Shown piece by piece: positions 22,315 through 33,842 of a stretch of DNA of 64,000 nucleotides. The stretch comes from Didymella arachidicola (lineage: Eukaryota; Ascomycota; Dothideomycetes; Pleosporales; Didymellaceae), in contig CM049999.1 in assembly GCA_016630955.3 (NCBI GenBank), positions 186,001-250,000 on the forward strand. Direction: 5' to 3'. The number at the start of each line of letters is the position of its first letter. Position 1 is the first letter of the stretch. The notes under the pieces were generated by a model that worked only from the letters and a program-made list of their open reading frames with translations, made no database searches and had not been told where the DNA came from. A program made the translations under genes and the position numbers.

Positions 22315-24148
22315 ACGCCAACCACCACCGGATGGCGCACCCCACCGGAATGGCGCACCCTGTAGCAAATTTATCTTTACACCTCAATATTTCAGCACCA
22401 CAACAAGAAATTTAAACGTACAATAGCTTAAATTAATCCTCTATCTCTATTACATCTTGCTGGCAAGTGCGCTTATTATGCCCTATCCTGCCGCATGTTG
22501 TACAGCACCGTTTAACTTTACTACTGCTACCTACCTGCGCACCTTCTCCCTTAGTCTCAGCCTTAGCGTCTTTCTCCTTTAGTATTTCCTCTGCCTCTGC
22601 CTGCGAGAGAGTCCCGCCTTCCTGAATCCGCTTCTTTTTACGCCTCTTACGCTCAGAAGCAGCCTTGTTTGCCTGTTCAAGCTGGGCTATCCTTGCCTCA
22701 AGTAGCGTGTGCGAATAGTCCCTCTTTGCAGACCCCCTTTTAACCTGTAGGACCATCTCAATAATTGAGTCAGGAGAGGAACTCCTATGTTCTCTTATCC
22801 TCTTAATAATAAGAGTTGTTTGGCTATCAATTTCAATCGCGTTGGTTGGTGTTTTAGGTTGCCAGTTGGTAGGCCCAGGCAGAGGCGGTGTTGGCGTACG
22901 AGGCTTAACTTCAAGCCTTGACAGCACCGCCTCTGGGTCAAGTGGGACCAAGCCAGTTGCTCTAAAGCTTGATAAGATGTTGCTCTTTGAGATTGCCTTG
23001 TTGTATACTGGTTGAAACGTTGCTAAGAAGGCCTTTTTGTCCACGTGGGTAATGTAACTGTCTGCCAAGCTTTTGATCTCCTTCTTGTACGCCTGCTTCA
23101 GCGGGGCAAAGCACCCAACGTCAAGTGGCTGCAGGATGTGAGAGGCGTGCGGAGGCATACAGAGGGCAATAATCTTGCTTTCCTCGCAGAGATTCTGGAA
23201 TTCGAGCGACTTGTGACTCTCGTGGCCATCGATAATCAGCAGCCGATGGCTACCTACAGTAGCAGCCTCTGTGTGCTGGATAAAGTGCTTTAGCCAGGCA
23301 AGGCCAAGCTCATTAGTAGTCCAGCCATTCTTGCTAACCCCAATCCTCCAATCTTTTAGGTTGTTAACGTACCAGGCCTTGTCGTGGTGCTTTGCTTTGA
23401 GGATGAAGAAGGGTGGGACAGACCAGCCCATCGCGTTGATACAAGCAATCAAAGTTATCCACTCACGATCGCCAGGCTGAAGGCTGAGTGGTGCACGACG
23501 TCTCTCAGACGCAGTCACTACCTTAACTGACCCTCCAACGCCTATCTGGAAGCCAGTCTCGTCAAAGTTGTAGGTATCTTGGTCCAGGATGCCGTACTTG
23601 GCTTTAACGTTGCGTATAAGGTCGAACCAGGGACTGATAATTGCTGTATCGCTGCACAGAACTCTCCGGTAATCTCTCAGTCTAGAAACCTGAGACCTAA
23701 CCTCAGGTTTCCGCTGGATAAACCTGTAGGTCCAGTTTTCTCCAACCTTGCCCCCATCGCGAGCAGCCAACAGTTGATCAGCCATCTCTCGCACATAAGT
23801 AAGCGTAGGAGCAAATCCTCGCGCGTCAAGCTTTCTTATATGTTGAACAAGCACCTCCTCTTCTTGCTTTGTAAGCCGAGAGCAATTGGGGTAGATAACG
23901 CGTTGAGAAGCTGGTTTGGCGCGTTGCCTTCGAAGAGTACTTTCAGGCACGTTGTAGACAGCAGCAGCGCGTCGCTGGCTTAGGTTCGCATTAGAATTAA
24001 TAGCTCTAATAGCAAGCTTAATTCTATCTTCACGAGAAAGTAATTCAAGATCAATTTGTTGCGACATCGTTGGTGGTGGTCAAAAGAGGTGTGGTCTTGG
24101 CAAGGTGCGCCATTCCGGTGGGGTGCGCCATCCGGTGGTAGTTGGCGT
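22315..24148 (-). mobile_element. Fot1/pogo element 6 (1834 bp, intact)
   Basis: TA-flanked (22313-22314, 24149-24150). The ends begin ACGCCAACYACCACCGGATG, with the motif CACCGGA(A)TGGCGCACC twice, 17-18 bp apart. Carries one complete transposase gene. Confidence 0.92.
22433..24067 (-). CDS. Pogo/Fot1 DDE transposase with zinc knuckle (element 6)
   Basis: An uninterrupted 544-residue frame starting with MSQQIDLELL. Order: helix-turn-helix (LSQRRAAAVYNVPESTLRR, about residues 29-47), CENP-B-type domain to about 135, DDE_1 catalytic core with YNFDETGF, LLIIDGHESH and QPLDVGCF, an acidic/basic coiled region, and the knuckle CTTCGRIGHNKRTC near the C-terminus. The enzyme should cut at TA sites and bind the repeated motif in the element ends (inference). 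No intron is needed. It is more diverged than the other elements here. Probably encodes active protein, but expression is unknown. Confidence 0.93.
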   Translation of the reverse strand: MSQQIDLELLSREDRIKLAIRAINSNANLSQRRAAAVYNVPESTLRRQRAKPASQRVIYPNCSRLTKQEEEVLVQHIRKLDARGFAPTLTYVREMADQLLAARDGGKVGENWTYRFIQRKPEVRSQVSRLRDYRRVLCSDTAIISPWFDLIRNVKAKYGILDQDTYNFDETGFQIGVGGSVKVVTASERRRAPLSLQPGDREWITLIACINAMGWSVPPFFILKAKHHDKAWYVNNLKDWRIGVSKNGWTTNELGLAWLKHFIQHTEAATVGSHRLLIIDGHESHKSLEFQNLCEESKIIALCMPPHASHILQPLDVGCFAPLKQAYKKEIKSLADSYITHVDKKAFLATFQPVYNKAISKSNILSSFRATGLVPLDPEAVLSRLEVKPRTPTPPLPGPTNWQPKTPTNAIEIDSQTTLIIKRIREHRSSSPDSIIEMVLQVKRGSAKRDYSHTLLEARIAQLEQANKAASERKRRKKKRIQEGGTLSQAEAEEILKEKDAKAETKGEGAQVGSSSKVKRCCTTCGRIGHNKRTCQQDVIEIED

Positions 24149-24222
24149 TATTCGGCTTAAGTTTATTATAATTCACTACCTATAGCTACGCGTAGATTAG
24201 ATTAGTAATTATAGGTAGAGTA

Positions 24223-26087
24223 ACGTACCTCACGGGTAAGTGGGCCACCCTGTCTAGTGGGCCACTTTTGCCAAGACCACACCAAACTTCACATTAAATT
24301 GTAGTATAGTAACAGCACCTCGCGTATGGGGGTTCTGAGGAAGACGTCCTGGCAAGGTCTATAGTAGATAAGTGTTATTTACACGTTCGCGCGTTGTGCC
24401 CTGTCTCTCCGCACGTCCCACACCGTCGTTGGGATAGTTCACCTCCTTCAGCGCGCATCCTCTTCTTTGGCTTCTTACCATCACCACGCACGCCAAACTC
24501 CTTTAGAGCAGTTGAACGCTGTGCCTCTTCAACTGTTATGCTCCCTCCTGTTTGAATTCGCTTCCTTTTATGTGATTTGCGCTCTGTTGCAGCTGCTAGA
24601 GCCTCTCGAAGCTCATCACGTTCCTTTCTCATCAACGCAAGCTGGTGCGCTACCTTTGCTCCCCCCTTTGCATAGTGCTCTAGCGCGCTATACACTGAAT
24701 TAGGTGAGCTGCCCTGCTGCCTCTTATACTTGTCTCGAATTAGAGTTGATTGCGACTGAAATTCAAGCAGGTTTTTGGGGGTTTGGGACTGCCAGGGCTC
24801 GTTGTTGGTAGGTAGTTGGGGTGATGGAGTCCGCAGCCTCACATTGAGGGTTGATATGACCCGTTCTGGGTCAAAGGGGACCAATCCAGCGCCTCGGAAC
24901 CCTCCCTGGATGTTGCTAGGGGTGATAGTCGCGTTATATGCTGCTCTTAAGCATACTAGGAACGACTGCTTGTCTATGTGGTTGATCCGGTTGCGCGAGA
25001 GCTTGTTGACCTGATGCCCGTACTCCCGCTTCAAAGGGGCAAAACAACCCACATCAAGCGGCTGCAAGAGGTGCGATGAGTGCGCAGGCATTGTAAGAGT
25101 TACAATCTTGTTCTCTTTGCAGTATTGGGTGAATGCTGCGGCCTGGTGGCTCTCATGGCCGTCTATAAGTAGCAAACGGTGGGTCCCATAGGTACGCTCC
25201 TTAGTATGCCTGTTAAAGTGCTTCAACCAGTCAAGACCAAGCTCGTTGTTGGTCCAGCCGTTCTCAGAGACCCCAATTACCCAGTCCTGGGGCAGATCTT
25301 TGTCCTTAGACCAGTTGGTGGTGTGGGTTTTGGCTTTAAGGATAATAAAGGGTGGAATAGCCCACCCTGCAGCATTTACGCCTAAGATTAACGTAGCCCA
25401 CTCCTTATTGCCTGGCTGTATCTGCTTTGCTCGTCCTCGGTTCTCTACGTCTGCAACCACTGCTCTAGGGGTAATCTGACCCATTGCAAAGCCAGTCTCG
25501 TCAAAGTTGTACGTGTCTTCGTCCACAATGCCGTACTTAGCTTTGACATTAGCTACTAGGCTGAACCAGCCCTGTATTATCTTAGGATCCTCGCAGAGGG
25601 CTCTCTTGTAGTCATACTTGCGACTAAACTTTACTTTTAGCCTTGGTTGACGCTTTACAAACGTACTGGGCCAATTTCGGCCAACAGGGGCCATTCCACG
25701 CTCTTGTCGCAGCAAATTGGCCATATCAGCCACATCTGACAAGCGAGGGGGTTCTCCTCGCTGTATAAGGTAGAGAACGTGATCAACAATCGCCTCCTCT
25801 GCGTGCTCATCCAGATACCGTCGGCTAGGCATAGAATCAACTCTTGAGGGCTGTCCAGCGCGTCGTTGGGCTAGTGTAGTTCGGGGCACGTTGAAGATAG
25901 CTGCAACGCGTCGCAGGGAGAGATTCGCATCCTGTTTGATAGCTTGAAGTGCAAGCTGTATCCGAGCTTCTTTTAACGCGTCTGATTGACCTTGTTGTTG
26001 AGGCATTAGTGTAGGGAGAGAGTTTTGGTGTGGTCTTGGCAAAAGTGGCCCACTAGACAGGGTGGCCCACTTACCCGTGAGGTACGT
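24223..26087 (-). mobile_element. Fot1/pogo element 7 (1865 bp, intact)
   Basis: TA-flanked (24221-24222, 26088-26089). The ends begin ACGTACCTCACGGGTAAGTG and carry AGTGGGCCAC twice, 17 bp apart, then CTTTTGCCAAGACCACACC. Confidence 0.92.
24375..26006 (-). CDS. Pogo/Fot1 DDE transposase with zinc knuckle (element 7)
   Basis: An intact frame of 543 residues from the ATG at 26006 (MPQQQGQ); the frame extends upstream only through a TTG inside the terminal repeat. Helix-turn-helix LSLRRVAAIFNVPRTTLAQRR, catalytic motifs YNFDETGF, LLLIDGHESH and QPLDVGCF, and the zinc knuckle CGTCGETGHNARTC, which is followed almost at once by the stop. All three catalytic Asp residues are kept. Related to but clearly distinct from elements 4 and 8. 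Confidence 0.93.
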   Translation of the reverse strand: MPQQQGQSDALKEARIQLALQAIKQDANLSLRRVAAIFNVPRTTLAQRRAGQPSRVDSMPSRRYLDEHAEEAIVDHVLYLIQRGEPPRLSDVADMANLLRQERGMAPVGRNWPSTFVKRQPRLKVKFSRKYDYKRALCEDPKIIQGWFSLVANVKAKYGIVDEDTYNFDETGFAMGQITPRAVVADVENRGRAKQIQPGNKEWATLILGVNAAGWAIPPFIILKAKTHTTNWSKDKDLPQDWVIGVSENGWTNNELGLDWLKHFNRHTKERTYGTHRLLLIDGHESHQAAAFTQYCKENKIVTLTMPAHSSHLLQPLDVGCFAPLKREYGHQVNKLSRNRINHIDKQSFLVCLRAAYNATITPSNIQGGFRGAGLVPFDPERVISTLNVRLRTPSPQLPTNNEPWQSQTPKNLLEFQSQSTLIRDKYKRQQGSSPNSVYSALEHYAKGGAKVAHQLALMRKERDELREALAAATERKSHKRKRIQTGGSITVEEAQRSTALKEFGVRGDGKKPKKRMRAEGGELSQRRCGTCGETGHNARTCK

Positions 26088-26089
26088 TA

Positions 26090-26461
26090 TGCTATAAAGA
26101 TATATAATTATAAGTAAGAATAGATAGGAATTAAAATTCTAGATTTTATAGAGCGTCTCTACCTTTAGGAAGAGTGTTTAACTACACCAAACGTATATAT
26201 CTTAATAACTTCTTGTTCTATAACTTTAAAAGCTACTTAACTTAGAATTTCTATAGCGCTAAGTGTTGTACAAGCGTTTTTAAAATACTTAAAGGGCGCA
26301 GTACGCCACTATGCGCATAACAGGGCTGTGCACAGCAAAGCTTAGCTCGTGCGTCAATCTCGCCAAGTCGCGTTTTCGTCCCAACGCGTCCCAGAGTCGC
26401 AGATCACGTTGTCTGACTAGCTTTACCGGTCGAGGACGCCACCGAGGCTGAATAGTGATAA
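26090..26461. other. Spacer between pogo element 7 and Copia
   Basis: AT-rich on the left and GC-richer on the right. No gene or repeat structure recognised. Confidence 0.6.
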
Positions 26462-26466
26462 GGGAA

Positions 26467-26625
26467 TGTCGCAGGCCAAGCGCTGTCGTGAACCTAAACT
26501 GTGTTACTAATCGTGCCGCGCAAGGGCCTAGATATAAGCTGAGCTATAATGCTAAAACAATACAACAACTTACACACTCTTCTTAAGATCCCATACCTGC
26601 AACTCCTGCACCCAACCGTGCAACA
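26467..26625 (+). repeat. Copia 5' LTR
   Basis: 159 bp. By eye it differs from the 3' LTR at three positions, all explicable as CpA to TpA (or TpG to TpA) change in this copy. Confidence 0.94.
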
Positions 26626-26640
26626 GTTATAAGCCCGGTC
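26626..26640 (+). other. Copia primer-binding site (initiator-Met half-tRNA type)
   Basis: Adjoins the LTR directly. It matches the complement of the anticodon stem-loop of initiator Met tRNA except for one G-to-A change, as in Drosophila copia, which primes from an internal tRNA fragment. Confidence 0.7.
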
Positions 26641-26664
26641 AACCTTCCTTCTGCAGCACTATTA

Positions 26665-28528
26665 ACGTACATGTACAACGAGCGGACCGGTCAACGAGCG
26701 GGCCACTTTTGCCAAGACCACACCAAAACTCCCTCCCTACACTAATGCCTCCACAACAAGTACAGTTTAACGCGTCAAACGAGCGTCAGATACAGCTTGC
26801 GCTCCAAGCTCTCAAACAAGACGCGAATCTCTCAGAGCGACGCGCTGCAGCTATCTACAGCGTCTCTCGAACTACACTACACCAACGACGCGCTGGACGA
26901 CCTTCACGCGTTAATATTATGGCCAACTTACGGAATCTAACCAGCGCTGAGGAGCAGGTGATTGTTATGCGCATACTTGAGCTGGTTACGCGAGGAGAGT
27001 CCCCCCGGCTTGAATTTGTGGCTGATATGGCCAATTCTCTGCTGAAAGAGCGCAGTTTGGCCCCTGTTGGCCCAAGGTGGGCCAGCAGGTTTGTTTCGCG
27101 TCAGGAGGAGCTCAAAACAGTTTTTAATCGCAAGTATGACTACAAGCGAGCCCTCTGCGAGGACCCTGAGGTTATACAGGGCTGGTTCAACCTTGTAGCT
27201 ACTACCAAAGTCAAGTATGGCATCCAGGACAACGACACGTACAACTTTGACGAGACAGGCTTCATGATGGGCCAGATATCCACCGGAGTTGTTGTAACAG
27301 ATGCAGAGAAACTAGGACGAGCAAAGCAGGTCCAGCCAGGCAACCGGGAGTGGGTAACAGTCATTGAGGGCATTAATGCCACAGGATGGGCTATTCCACC
27401 CTACATCATCTTCAAAGCCCGCCAACACCAGTCCAGCTGGTACAAGGACAACAACCTGCCCCAAGATTGGAGTATTGCCATCTCTGAGAACGGCTGGACT
27501 ACCAATGAGCTTGGTTTTGACTGGTTGAAGCACTTTGACAGGTATACAAAGGCGCGCACTGTTGGCAGCCACCGGTTGCTGATTATTGACGGTCATGGGA
27601 GCCACAACACTCCAGAATTCACGCAATACTGCAAGGATCAGAAGATTGTGATCCTATGCATGCCTCCGCACTCATCGCACCTCCTTCAGCCACTTGATGT
27701 GGGTTGTTTTGGCCCTCTGAAGAAGGCGTACGGGGTTGAGGTTAATGAGCTTATGCGCAACCGGATCAACCACATTACAAAGCAGGAGTTCCTCCCATGC
27801 TTTGTAGCGGCTCACAAGAAAGCTATTACCCCTAGCAACATTCAAGGAGGGTTCCGAGGGGCCGGATTGGCTCCCTTTGCCCCAGATCGCGTCATATTGG
27901 CCCTGGATGTGAAGCTGCGCACCCCATCGCCACCACTCCCCCAAAACAGCCCGCTCTGGCAGTCGCAAACCCCAAGCAATACCCTGGAATTTGGGTCGCA
28001 ATCAACGCTTGTGAAGAAGAGGATTCAGACGCATGTTAATAGCTCACCAACCTCTATAGTTGAAGCGTTTGAGAAGGTCTCAAAGGGGGCAGCAATTATT
28101 GCGCACAAGCTGGTTTTGGCACAACAGGAGATTACTGAGCTTCGAGCGGCTAATAAGGCCGCCACGCGACGTAAATCGCACAAAAGAAAGCGTATTCAAG
28201 CTAAGGGAAGCCTTGCGGTTGAAGAGGGCCAGCGGATAGCTGCTCTGCAGGAGTTTAGCGCGCGTAGTGATGGTAAGAAGGCAAAGAAGCAGGTTCGGGC
28301 TGAAGGAGGTGAACCATCCCAACGACGCTGTGGACGGTGCGGAGAGAGTGGGCACAACGCGCGAACGTGCAAGAATGCTGTAGAAGAGGTCTCTTAGTAA
28401 TATTACAGCTTGTTTTGCCTTATGCAGCGCCAGTTTGTAGTGTTTTGGGCCATAATAGGGGGAGTTTTGGTGTGGTCTTGGCAAAAGTGGCCCGCTCGTT
28501 GACCGGTCCGCTCGTTGTACATGTACGT
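26665..28528 (+). mobile_element. Fot1/pogo element 8 (1864 bp, intact), nested in Copia
   Basis: TA-flanked (26663-26664, 28529-28530), between the Copia primer-binding site and gag. The ends begin ACGTACATGTACAACGAGCG and carry CAACGAGCGG twice, 16 bp apart. It appears identical to 45163-47026. Its size and type resemble Molly-class elements of Parastagonospora (from memory, unchecked). Confidence 0.95.
26745..28397 (+). CDS. Pogo/Fot1 DDE transposase with zinc knuckle (element 8, copy 1)
   Basis: An intact 550-residue frame from ATG 26745 (MPPQQVQ); the frame upstream runs only into a TTG in the terminal repeat. Helix-turn-helix LSERRAAAIYSVSRTTLHQR at about residues 29-48, CENP-B-type domain to about 140, catalytic Asp at about 169 (YNFDETGF), 282 (IIDGHGSH) and 318 (QPLDVGCF), giving 35 residues between the last two. 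A basic coiled region and knuckle CGRCGESGHNARTC follow near the C-terminus. The sister at 45243-46895 has the same protein. No CpA-type damage, unlike the Copia around it, so this is a young insertion and a good candidate for an active source. Confidence 0.95.
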   Translation: MPPQQVQFNASNERQIQLALQALKQDANLSERRAAAIYSVSRTTLHQRRAGRPSRVNIMANLRNLTSAEEQVIVMRILELVTRGESPRLEFVADMANSLLKERSLAPVGPRWASRFVSRQEELKTVFNRKYDYKRALCEDPEVIQGWFNLVATTKVKYGIQDNDTYNFDETGFMMGQISTGVVVTDAEKLGRAKQVQPGNREWVTVIEGINATGWAIPPYIIFKARQHQSSWYKDNNLPQDWSIAISENGWTTNELGFDWLKHFDRYTKARTVGSHRLLIIDGHGSHNTPEFTQYCKDQKIVILCMPPHSSHLLQPLDVGCFGPLKKAYGVEVNELMRNRINHITKQEFLPCFVAAHKKAITPSNIQGGFRGAGLAPFAPDRVILALDVKLRTPSPPLPQNSPLWQSQTPSNTLEFGSQSTLVKKRIQTHVNSSPTSIVEAFEKVSKGAAIIAHKLVLAQQEITELRAANKAATRRKSHKRKRIQAKGSLAVEEGQRIAALQEFSARSDGKKAKKQVRAEGGEPSQRRCGRCGESGHNARTCKNAVEEVS

Positions 28529-28729
28529 TAGTCTATGCAGATACTTTTATTGCCATTAATTGCTCGTCGCAAGCACGTTGCTGGTCGCGACAGTTGTTGT
28601 GGTTCTAACGAGAAATGAGGGGTCAATCCGCAGCATCCGCAACCCCGCACTTGCCTAGAGATTGACAGTTAAACAACCACAACCACAACCGCTTTAAAGA
28701 ACACTAAGTATTATTGTTGGACGTTCACG

Positions 28730-31700
28730 ATGTCATCGTTAAGAGACCACAATCTTCCTATGCTTAACGCACGTAGCGATTTGATCGACTAGTACAACTC
28801 CATCGAAGACCTCGCTAAGCGGAACGAAGTGTGGAAGTACTGTGATCCACTAGGCATCGAGAACCTCGTCTTCACGTCAACGAAACCATCAGATTTAGCA
28901 AGCAAAGATACAATCCAGAAGTTCTAAAGCTTACAGAGCATCTTCGACTCTGAGAAGAAGAAGTACGACAAGGTATCTGATCGCATCGATTACACCGTCT
29001 GTCAAGAGTTCAAGCAACACTACCTTAGCAAGCACGACGTGCGAAGCAAGCTTGTCGCCCTCTCAGACAGTATTTAACCGAATGCGAAAGACCAAAGGCA
29101 AGACATCTAAACTGAGTTCGAAAGGCTTAGAAAAGGACCTGGCAACACAAGCCTGGACAAGTGGCTTAGCTGATGGCCTGCTCTCGTAAACAGTGCCAAA
29201 CGGTACACGATTAAGAACCTTAGCAAGCCGCAGATATGCGAAGCCTTTGTAGAAGCATGTTGAAACATTAACCCGCTATTCTACAACTACATGAAATCGA
29301 AAGACGCACAAACTGAGAGCTAAGCGTTAGTAATTAATTAGACTAAAACGGCGTTAAGGCAAATCTCCGATGCACTCATTTCTGCGCTAAACACGATCAG
29401 TCCAGAACATGTGAGCCACGGTCCCATAGCGATAGGCGATTCGAGTGATGCTGACTCTAACGATGCGGTTGACGAAGTCGATGCTCCAGCGGTGCAGAGA
29501 GCACGGAACACGATTAACAGGACCCTCAGATCCTTTCGTAGGCTGAAGCCAACACTCTCTGACAACAGGATTACGATAAGCTTCTGCATCAAGCAGTACC
29601 GCAGCATGGCACCGAGCGAGAAAATCGCCAGAGGTCGCGCAGCTCATGCTACGCTTCAGGGCAGAAAGCACGGTCGTGATCCAAAGACGTCAGACGAGGA
29701 GGATGGGCAGCCACGGCGGAAGCGAGAGGCGATTGGATCGAGTTCGGTCTCTGCAACCCAGCCGAGCTGTCTTTAAGACTGTGTCTGCGGACAAGCACAC
29801 AAGTACGCTGACTGTTGGTACCTCAACCCCGCAAAAGCTCTAGCTAGATGGAGGCCACAGGTGTATATACAATCGAAAGTGATTACAGCTATCACAGGAA
29901 GTCATCGCCAGCGCGAGAAGATTAAGAGAAGTTTCTCTCGCAGCAAGATCGCACTGCCTGGCTTCTGGCCAAGCAGGAACGCAGACGAACAATCCAAGAA
30001 AGCGGCAAGCCAAGCCAGCTCTGTCACTGTCACAAGCACACGACAAGCTAGGCCTAGAGCTTCATTCGCCACTTCCAGGTGCGCACTGAGCACTACACGA
30101 AGTTATGAGAAAGATAGCTACTTTCATCTCGACAACTGCGCAGATACACACGTCTGCAATGACAAGTCGCGCTTCACCCAATACAAGTTAATACAAGATA
30201 AAATTATCTGTTTTAGGGATACTAACACGCGCATCAAAGGCGTTAGAAACGTCAGCATCGATGTCACAACACCAAAAGGTCACGGACTTATCCAGCTGGA
30301 AAACGTGGCATACGTACCTAGCTTTCACTGGAACCTCCTAAGCACGCACGCGCTCGAGAGGCAAGGCATGTTCTTCAATACACGAACGTGCTGGATGGAG
30401 TTCTCAGATAGCTTAAGAGCCTTCTAAGTAACAAAGCAAGGCGCTTTCCAAGTTATCGAGCCAAGTATAACTAGAGCTCCTCCGAACTCAAACGAACCTC
30501 ACAAAGCAGCAAACGCTTCCTCTACAAAGAAGACTTCCTAAACTCCTAAAAACGCCTCAGCATTAATAGACGTCTGGCATGCAAGACTAGGACACATTCG
30601 TAAAGAAGCTCTCCTGCAGATGCCTAAAACAACAAAAGGTGTGGCGATAAGTATGCACAACTTTAAGCGGGAAGCAGAGCTCTGCAAGACATGCGAGCTC
30701 GCGCAAGCTCACTAACAAATATTAAGGATTCCAACATGGCGAGGAACCTACCCCTTCAAGAAGGTTCACATGGACCTTATCGACATAGAACAAGCATTCA
30801 ACGCTGATTCATGGGTGGTTCACTTCTACTGTGACTACTTGGCGTACCACATATCATTTAATCTCCTAAATAAATCCTAAGACGAGCTTGTGTCTGTCAC
30901 TACAGAATTTCTAGCTATCACAAACACGAACTGGGGATTCACTACACGATACATCCGATCAGACGGCGAAAAAGGCTTAGGCAATAAGTGGAAGGAAATA
31001 ATAGCTGCAAAGGGCATCACCTTTATACCGTCTCCGCCAGACACTCCAGATCAGAACGGTCTTGCCGAACGTTCTGGGGGGGGGGTGATCATGACTACGG
31101 CGCGAAAACTTCGCATACAGAGCAGATTGCCTCACAGATTATGGCCACACATAGTTGCACACGCTACACGTCTTCTAAACCGCATCCCGGTGCAGCGCAA
31201 AGACTAGAGAACACCGTTTGAGATGGTGCACGGTCGTTAGCCCGACCTTTCGCAATTAAAGATTATTAGATCGCGGGCTTACGTACTGATTAAGAACCGG
31301 AGAGATCGTCCAGCCAGAGCGAAATTACAGGAGAAAGCGCTCATGGGATGGCTCGTTGGAACTGAAGCAACCAACATCCACAAGATCTGGATACCACAGT
31401 CCAACCGCGTGATCACATCACGAGACGTACGCATAGATGAGAATATCACGTACGGTCCACAACACTCTGAGGATCCTCCACAGTGCGAGCAAGCTCTGTC
31501 TGCTACACTCAATGACGCCGATATAGACGAGTCAGACAACGACGTGCTTCTCATTAGGAGCGACACTGCGAGCCAGTGGAAGCACAAACTGGAGCACAAG
31601 GCCATGAGGCTCCACCCGCGGACTTAGGAGGAGATGGAGCGTCGCTACAAGGAACACCTCCGCAAGTCATGCTTCGGGGTGCACCTGCGCGATGGCCATA

Positions 31701-33669
31701 CCCAACTCCAGTATCGTTAGGCTCAGGTCCGCACCAGAGAAGTACCACGAAAGAGGTACTTGGTCACAGGATAGGCGCTACTACTGACGCATCCGTCCTC
31801 CAAAACCTACGTACCAGTACCGGACGGAACATTCGGCTGTCGCAGAAAGGTCAAGACGCCGTCGGTGCCAAACAAACTCACGCTACGCAGCGTTATAGTA
31901 AGAAGAAAGCAAGACGGCAAGCTCATGCTCTACTACTCGAGCGTGCCAAACTCGGTCAGCAAGTAGCTCACGCTTTTGCAGCAGCACAGTCTATACGCAT
32001 GCATCGGAAAGACCTATTACCGCCACCGGACTTCTGGCATTAGCTGAAGCGACATCCTGAAGGCAAAGGGTTCCGGCGTGCTGCAGACGCTGAACTTACG
32101 TCACTTAAGGACAAGAAGACCTTCGAGCTGGTGGACTACCCAGAAGGCAAGCAAGTACTGCCGCTTAAATAGGTGTTTACGTACAAAGTTGACGACGCCG
32201 GCTACCTTGTCCGTTACAAAGCACGGATCTGCGTGAGAGGTAATCTTCAACACCACGTCTCCGACGATATATACGCAGCAACAGGAGCATACCGCAGCTT
32301 TCGCATCCTAATAGCCCTTGTCTGCGCATTTAGGCTTCTGTGTCACTAAATCGACTTTAAGAACGCCTTCACTAATGCAGACATGGACGAAGAGGTATAT
32401 ACTGCCTGTCCGCCAGGGTACTATACTCCAAGCAAAGTCTAGAAGCTGCGAAAGGCGCTGTACGGACTACGCAAATTACCTATACTATGGTTCAATGAGC
32501 TTGTATCGTTCCTTAAGGGTCTAGGATTTGATTATTGCCCAGATGAGCCATGCATACTCAATAACAACTAAACAGGACTAATCCTGTTTCTCTACGTAGA
32601 CGACATGCTTGTTATTGCACAACCGGAATGTATTCACCTTATTCAAGACTTTAAGCTAAGATTGAACAGCAGGTACGGGATCAAGGATTTAAGCGAAGCA
32701 GTCTCCTTCCTCAACATCAGCATCCTCCGAAACACCAGAGACAAGAAGCTCTGGATCAGCCAACACGGGTACATTAAGAAGATCTGTACCAAGTTCGGCA
32801 TAGACGACACTGGAAGAACGGCTACAACGCCTCTCCTCTTGTCTTATCGCCCTCATCAGTACGAGGGACAAGCAACGCTTCATCAGATCACAGAGATGCA
32901 AGAAAAGGTAGGCTCGATCCTGTATGCAGCAGTCGTATCACGACCCGATGTGTCTTTTGCAGCCAGCCAGTTAAGTCAGTTCACATTGAATCCTTCACCA
33001 GAGCACCTGCGTTACGCGAATCGAGTTCTCGCATATCTCCTGGCCACGAAGTACTATGCCATCGAGTTCTTGGGCTCAGTGGAAACAACCACTGAAGTAG
33101 AGACACGCGATGAAGAGGTACTTCAGCTGTCAAGCGACGCATCGTTCGCGGATGATCCAGAGACTCGAAGATCCACGCAGGGCTACCTCATGAAGCTGTT
33201 CAATGGGCCGATTATGTGGCAGTCATCGAAACAGAAGACTGTAACCACGTCAACAACTGAAGCTGAGTTGCTCTCGCTGTCACACACAGCGAAGGAGACA
33301 ATAGGTCTATACCGGCTGTTCAAGCAGATACAGTTTGATCCCGAGCAGCAACCTCGCATACTCTGTGACAACCAGCAGACCACAGGGCTGATCCAGAAGG
33401 ACAGACCCCAAGCGTCGTCAAAGCTGAAGCACGTTGACATCCATAGCCTATGGCTGAGGCAGGTCTACAGAGACGGCACAGTCACAGTTCAATGGGTTCC
33501 AACGACTGAAATGCCTTCGGACGGCTTCACCAAACCACTCTCAGCAGAAAAGCACTCTCAATTCGTACGTCACTTAGGCCTGGTTGATATCTCATCGCAG
33601 ATTGATCCAGCGCGTCGACACGAAGAGGCTAACTCTGATGACAATCAGACCTCATCTGAGACTGACTGA
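28730..33669 (+). pseudogene. Copia gag-pol polyprotein, broken
   Basis: One long frame from ATG 28730 covers Gag (with a short zinc knuckle CVCGQAHKYADC near 29780), protease (LDNCADTHVCN near 30130, the usual DSGA altered), a pre-integrase motif (WHARLGHIRKEAL near 30570), and integrase (MDLID, YIRSDGEKG, QNGLAERSGG). Somewhere in the variable linker at about 31630-31900 the frame shifts, then reverse transcriptase (YVDD near 32600) and RNase H (LSSDASFADD, TEAELLSLS) run to the TGA at 33667-33669. Many TAA/TAG stops lie mainly at likely Gln or Trp codons. The 3' third (32605-33669) is open. A G10 run at 31076-31085 adds an extra Gly codon in integrase. Non-functional. Confidence 0.9.
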
Positions 33670-33683
33670 GCTCTGAGGGGGTG

Positions 33684-33842
33684 TGTCGCAGGCCAAGCGC
33701 TGTCGTGAACCTAAACTGTGTTACTAATCGTGCCGCGCAAGGGCCTAGATATAAGCTGAGCTATGATGCTGAAACAATACAACAACTTACACACTCTTCT
33801 CAAGATCCCATACCTGCAACTCCTGCACCCAACCGTGCAACA
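33684..33842 (+). repeat. Copia 3' LTR
   Basis: 159 bp, TGT...ACA, followed by the target duplication GGGAA at 33843-33847. Confidence 0.94.

Larger units (their letters stand above)
26467..33842 (+). mobile_element. Ty1/Copia LTR retrotransposon with nested pogo element
   Basis: Two 159-bp LTRs (26467-26625, 33684-33842) start TGT and end ACA and are flanked by a perfect 5-bp duplication GGGAA (26462-26466, 33843-33847). Immediately after the 5' LTR is a primer-binding site GTTATAAGCCCGGTC, one base from the complement of the initiator-Met tRNA anticodon arm used by Copia-type elements. A purine-rich tract (GAGGGGG) precedes the 3' LTR. Domain order protease, integrase, reverse transcriptase, RNase H identifies Copia rather than Gypsy. 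Pogo element 8 is inserted at 26665. Confidence 0.95.

Noticed and set aside
26709..26744. Transposase start 12 codons upstream of the ATG
   Set aside because: The upstream codon is TTG within the terminal repeat; the first ATG (26745, and likewise 45243, 26006, 18646) is the better start.
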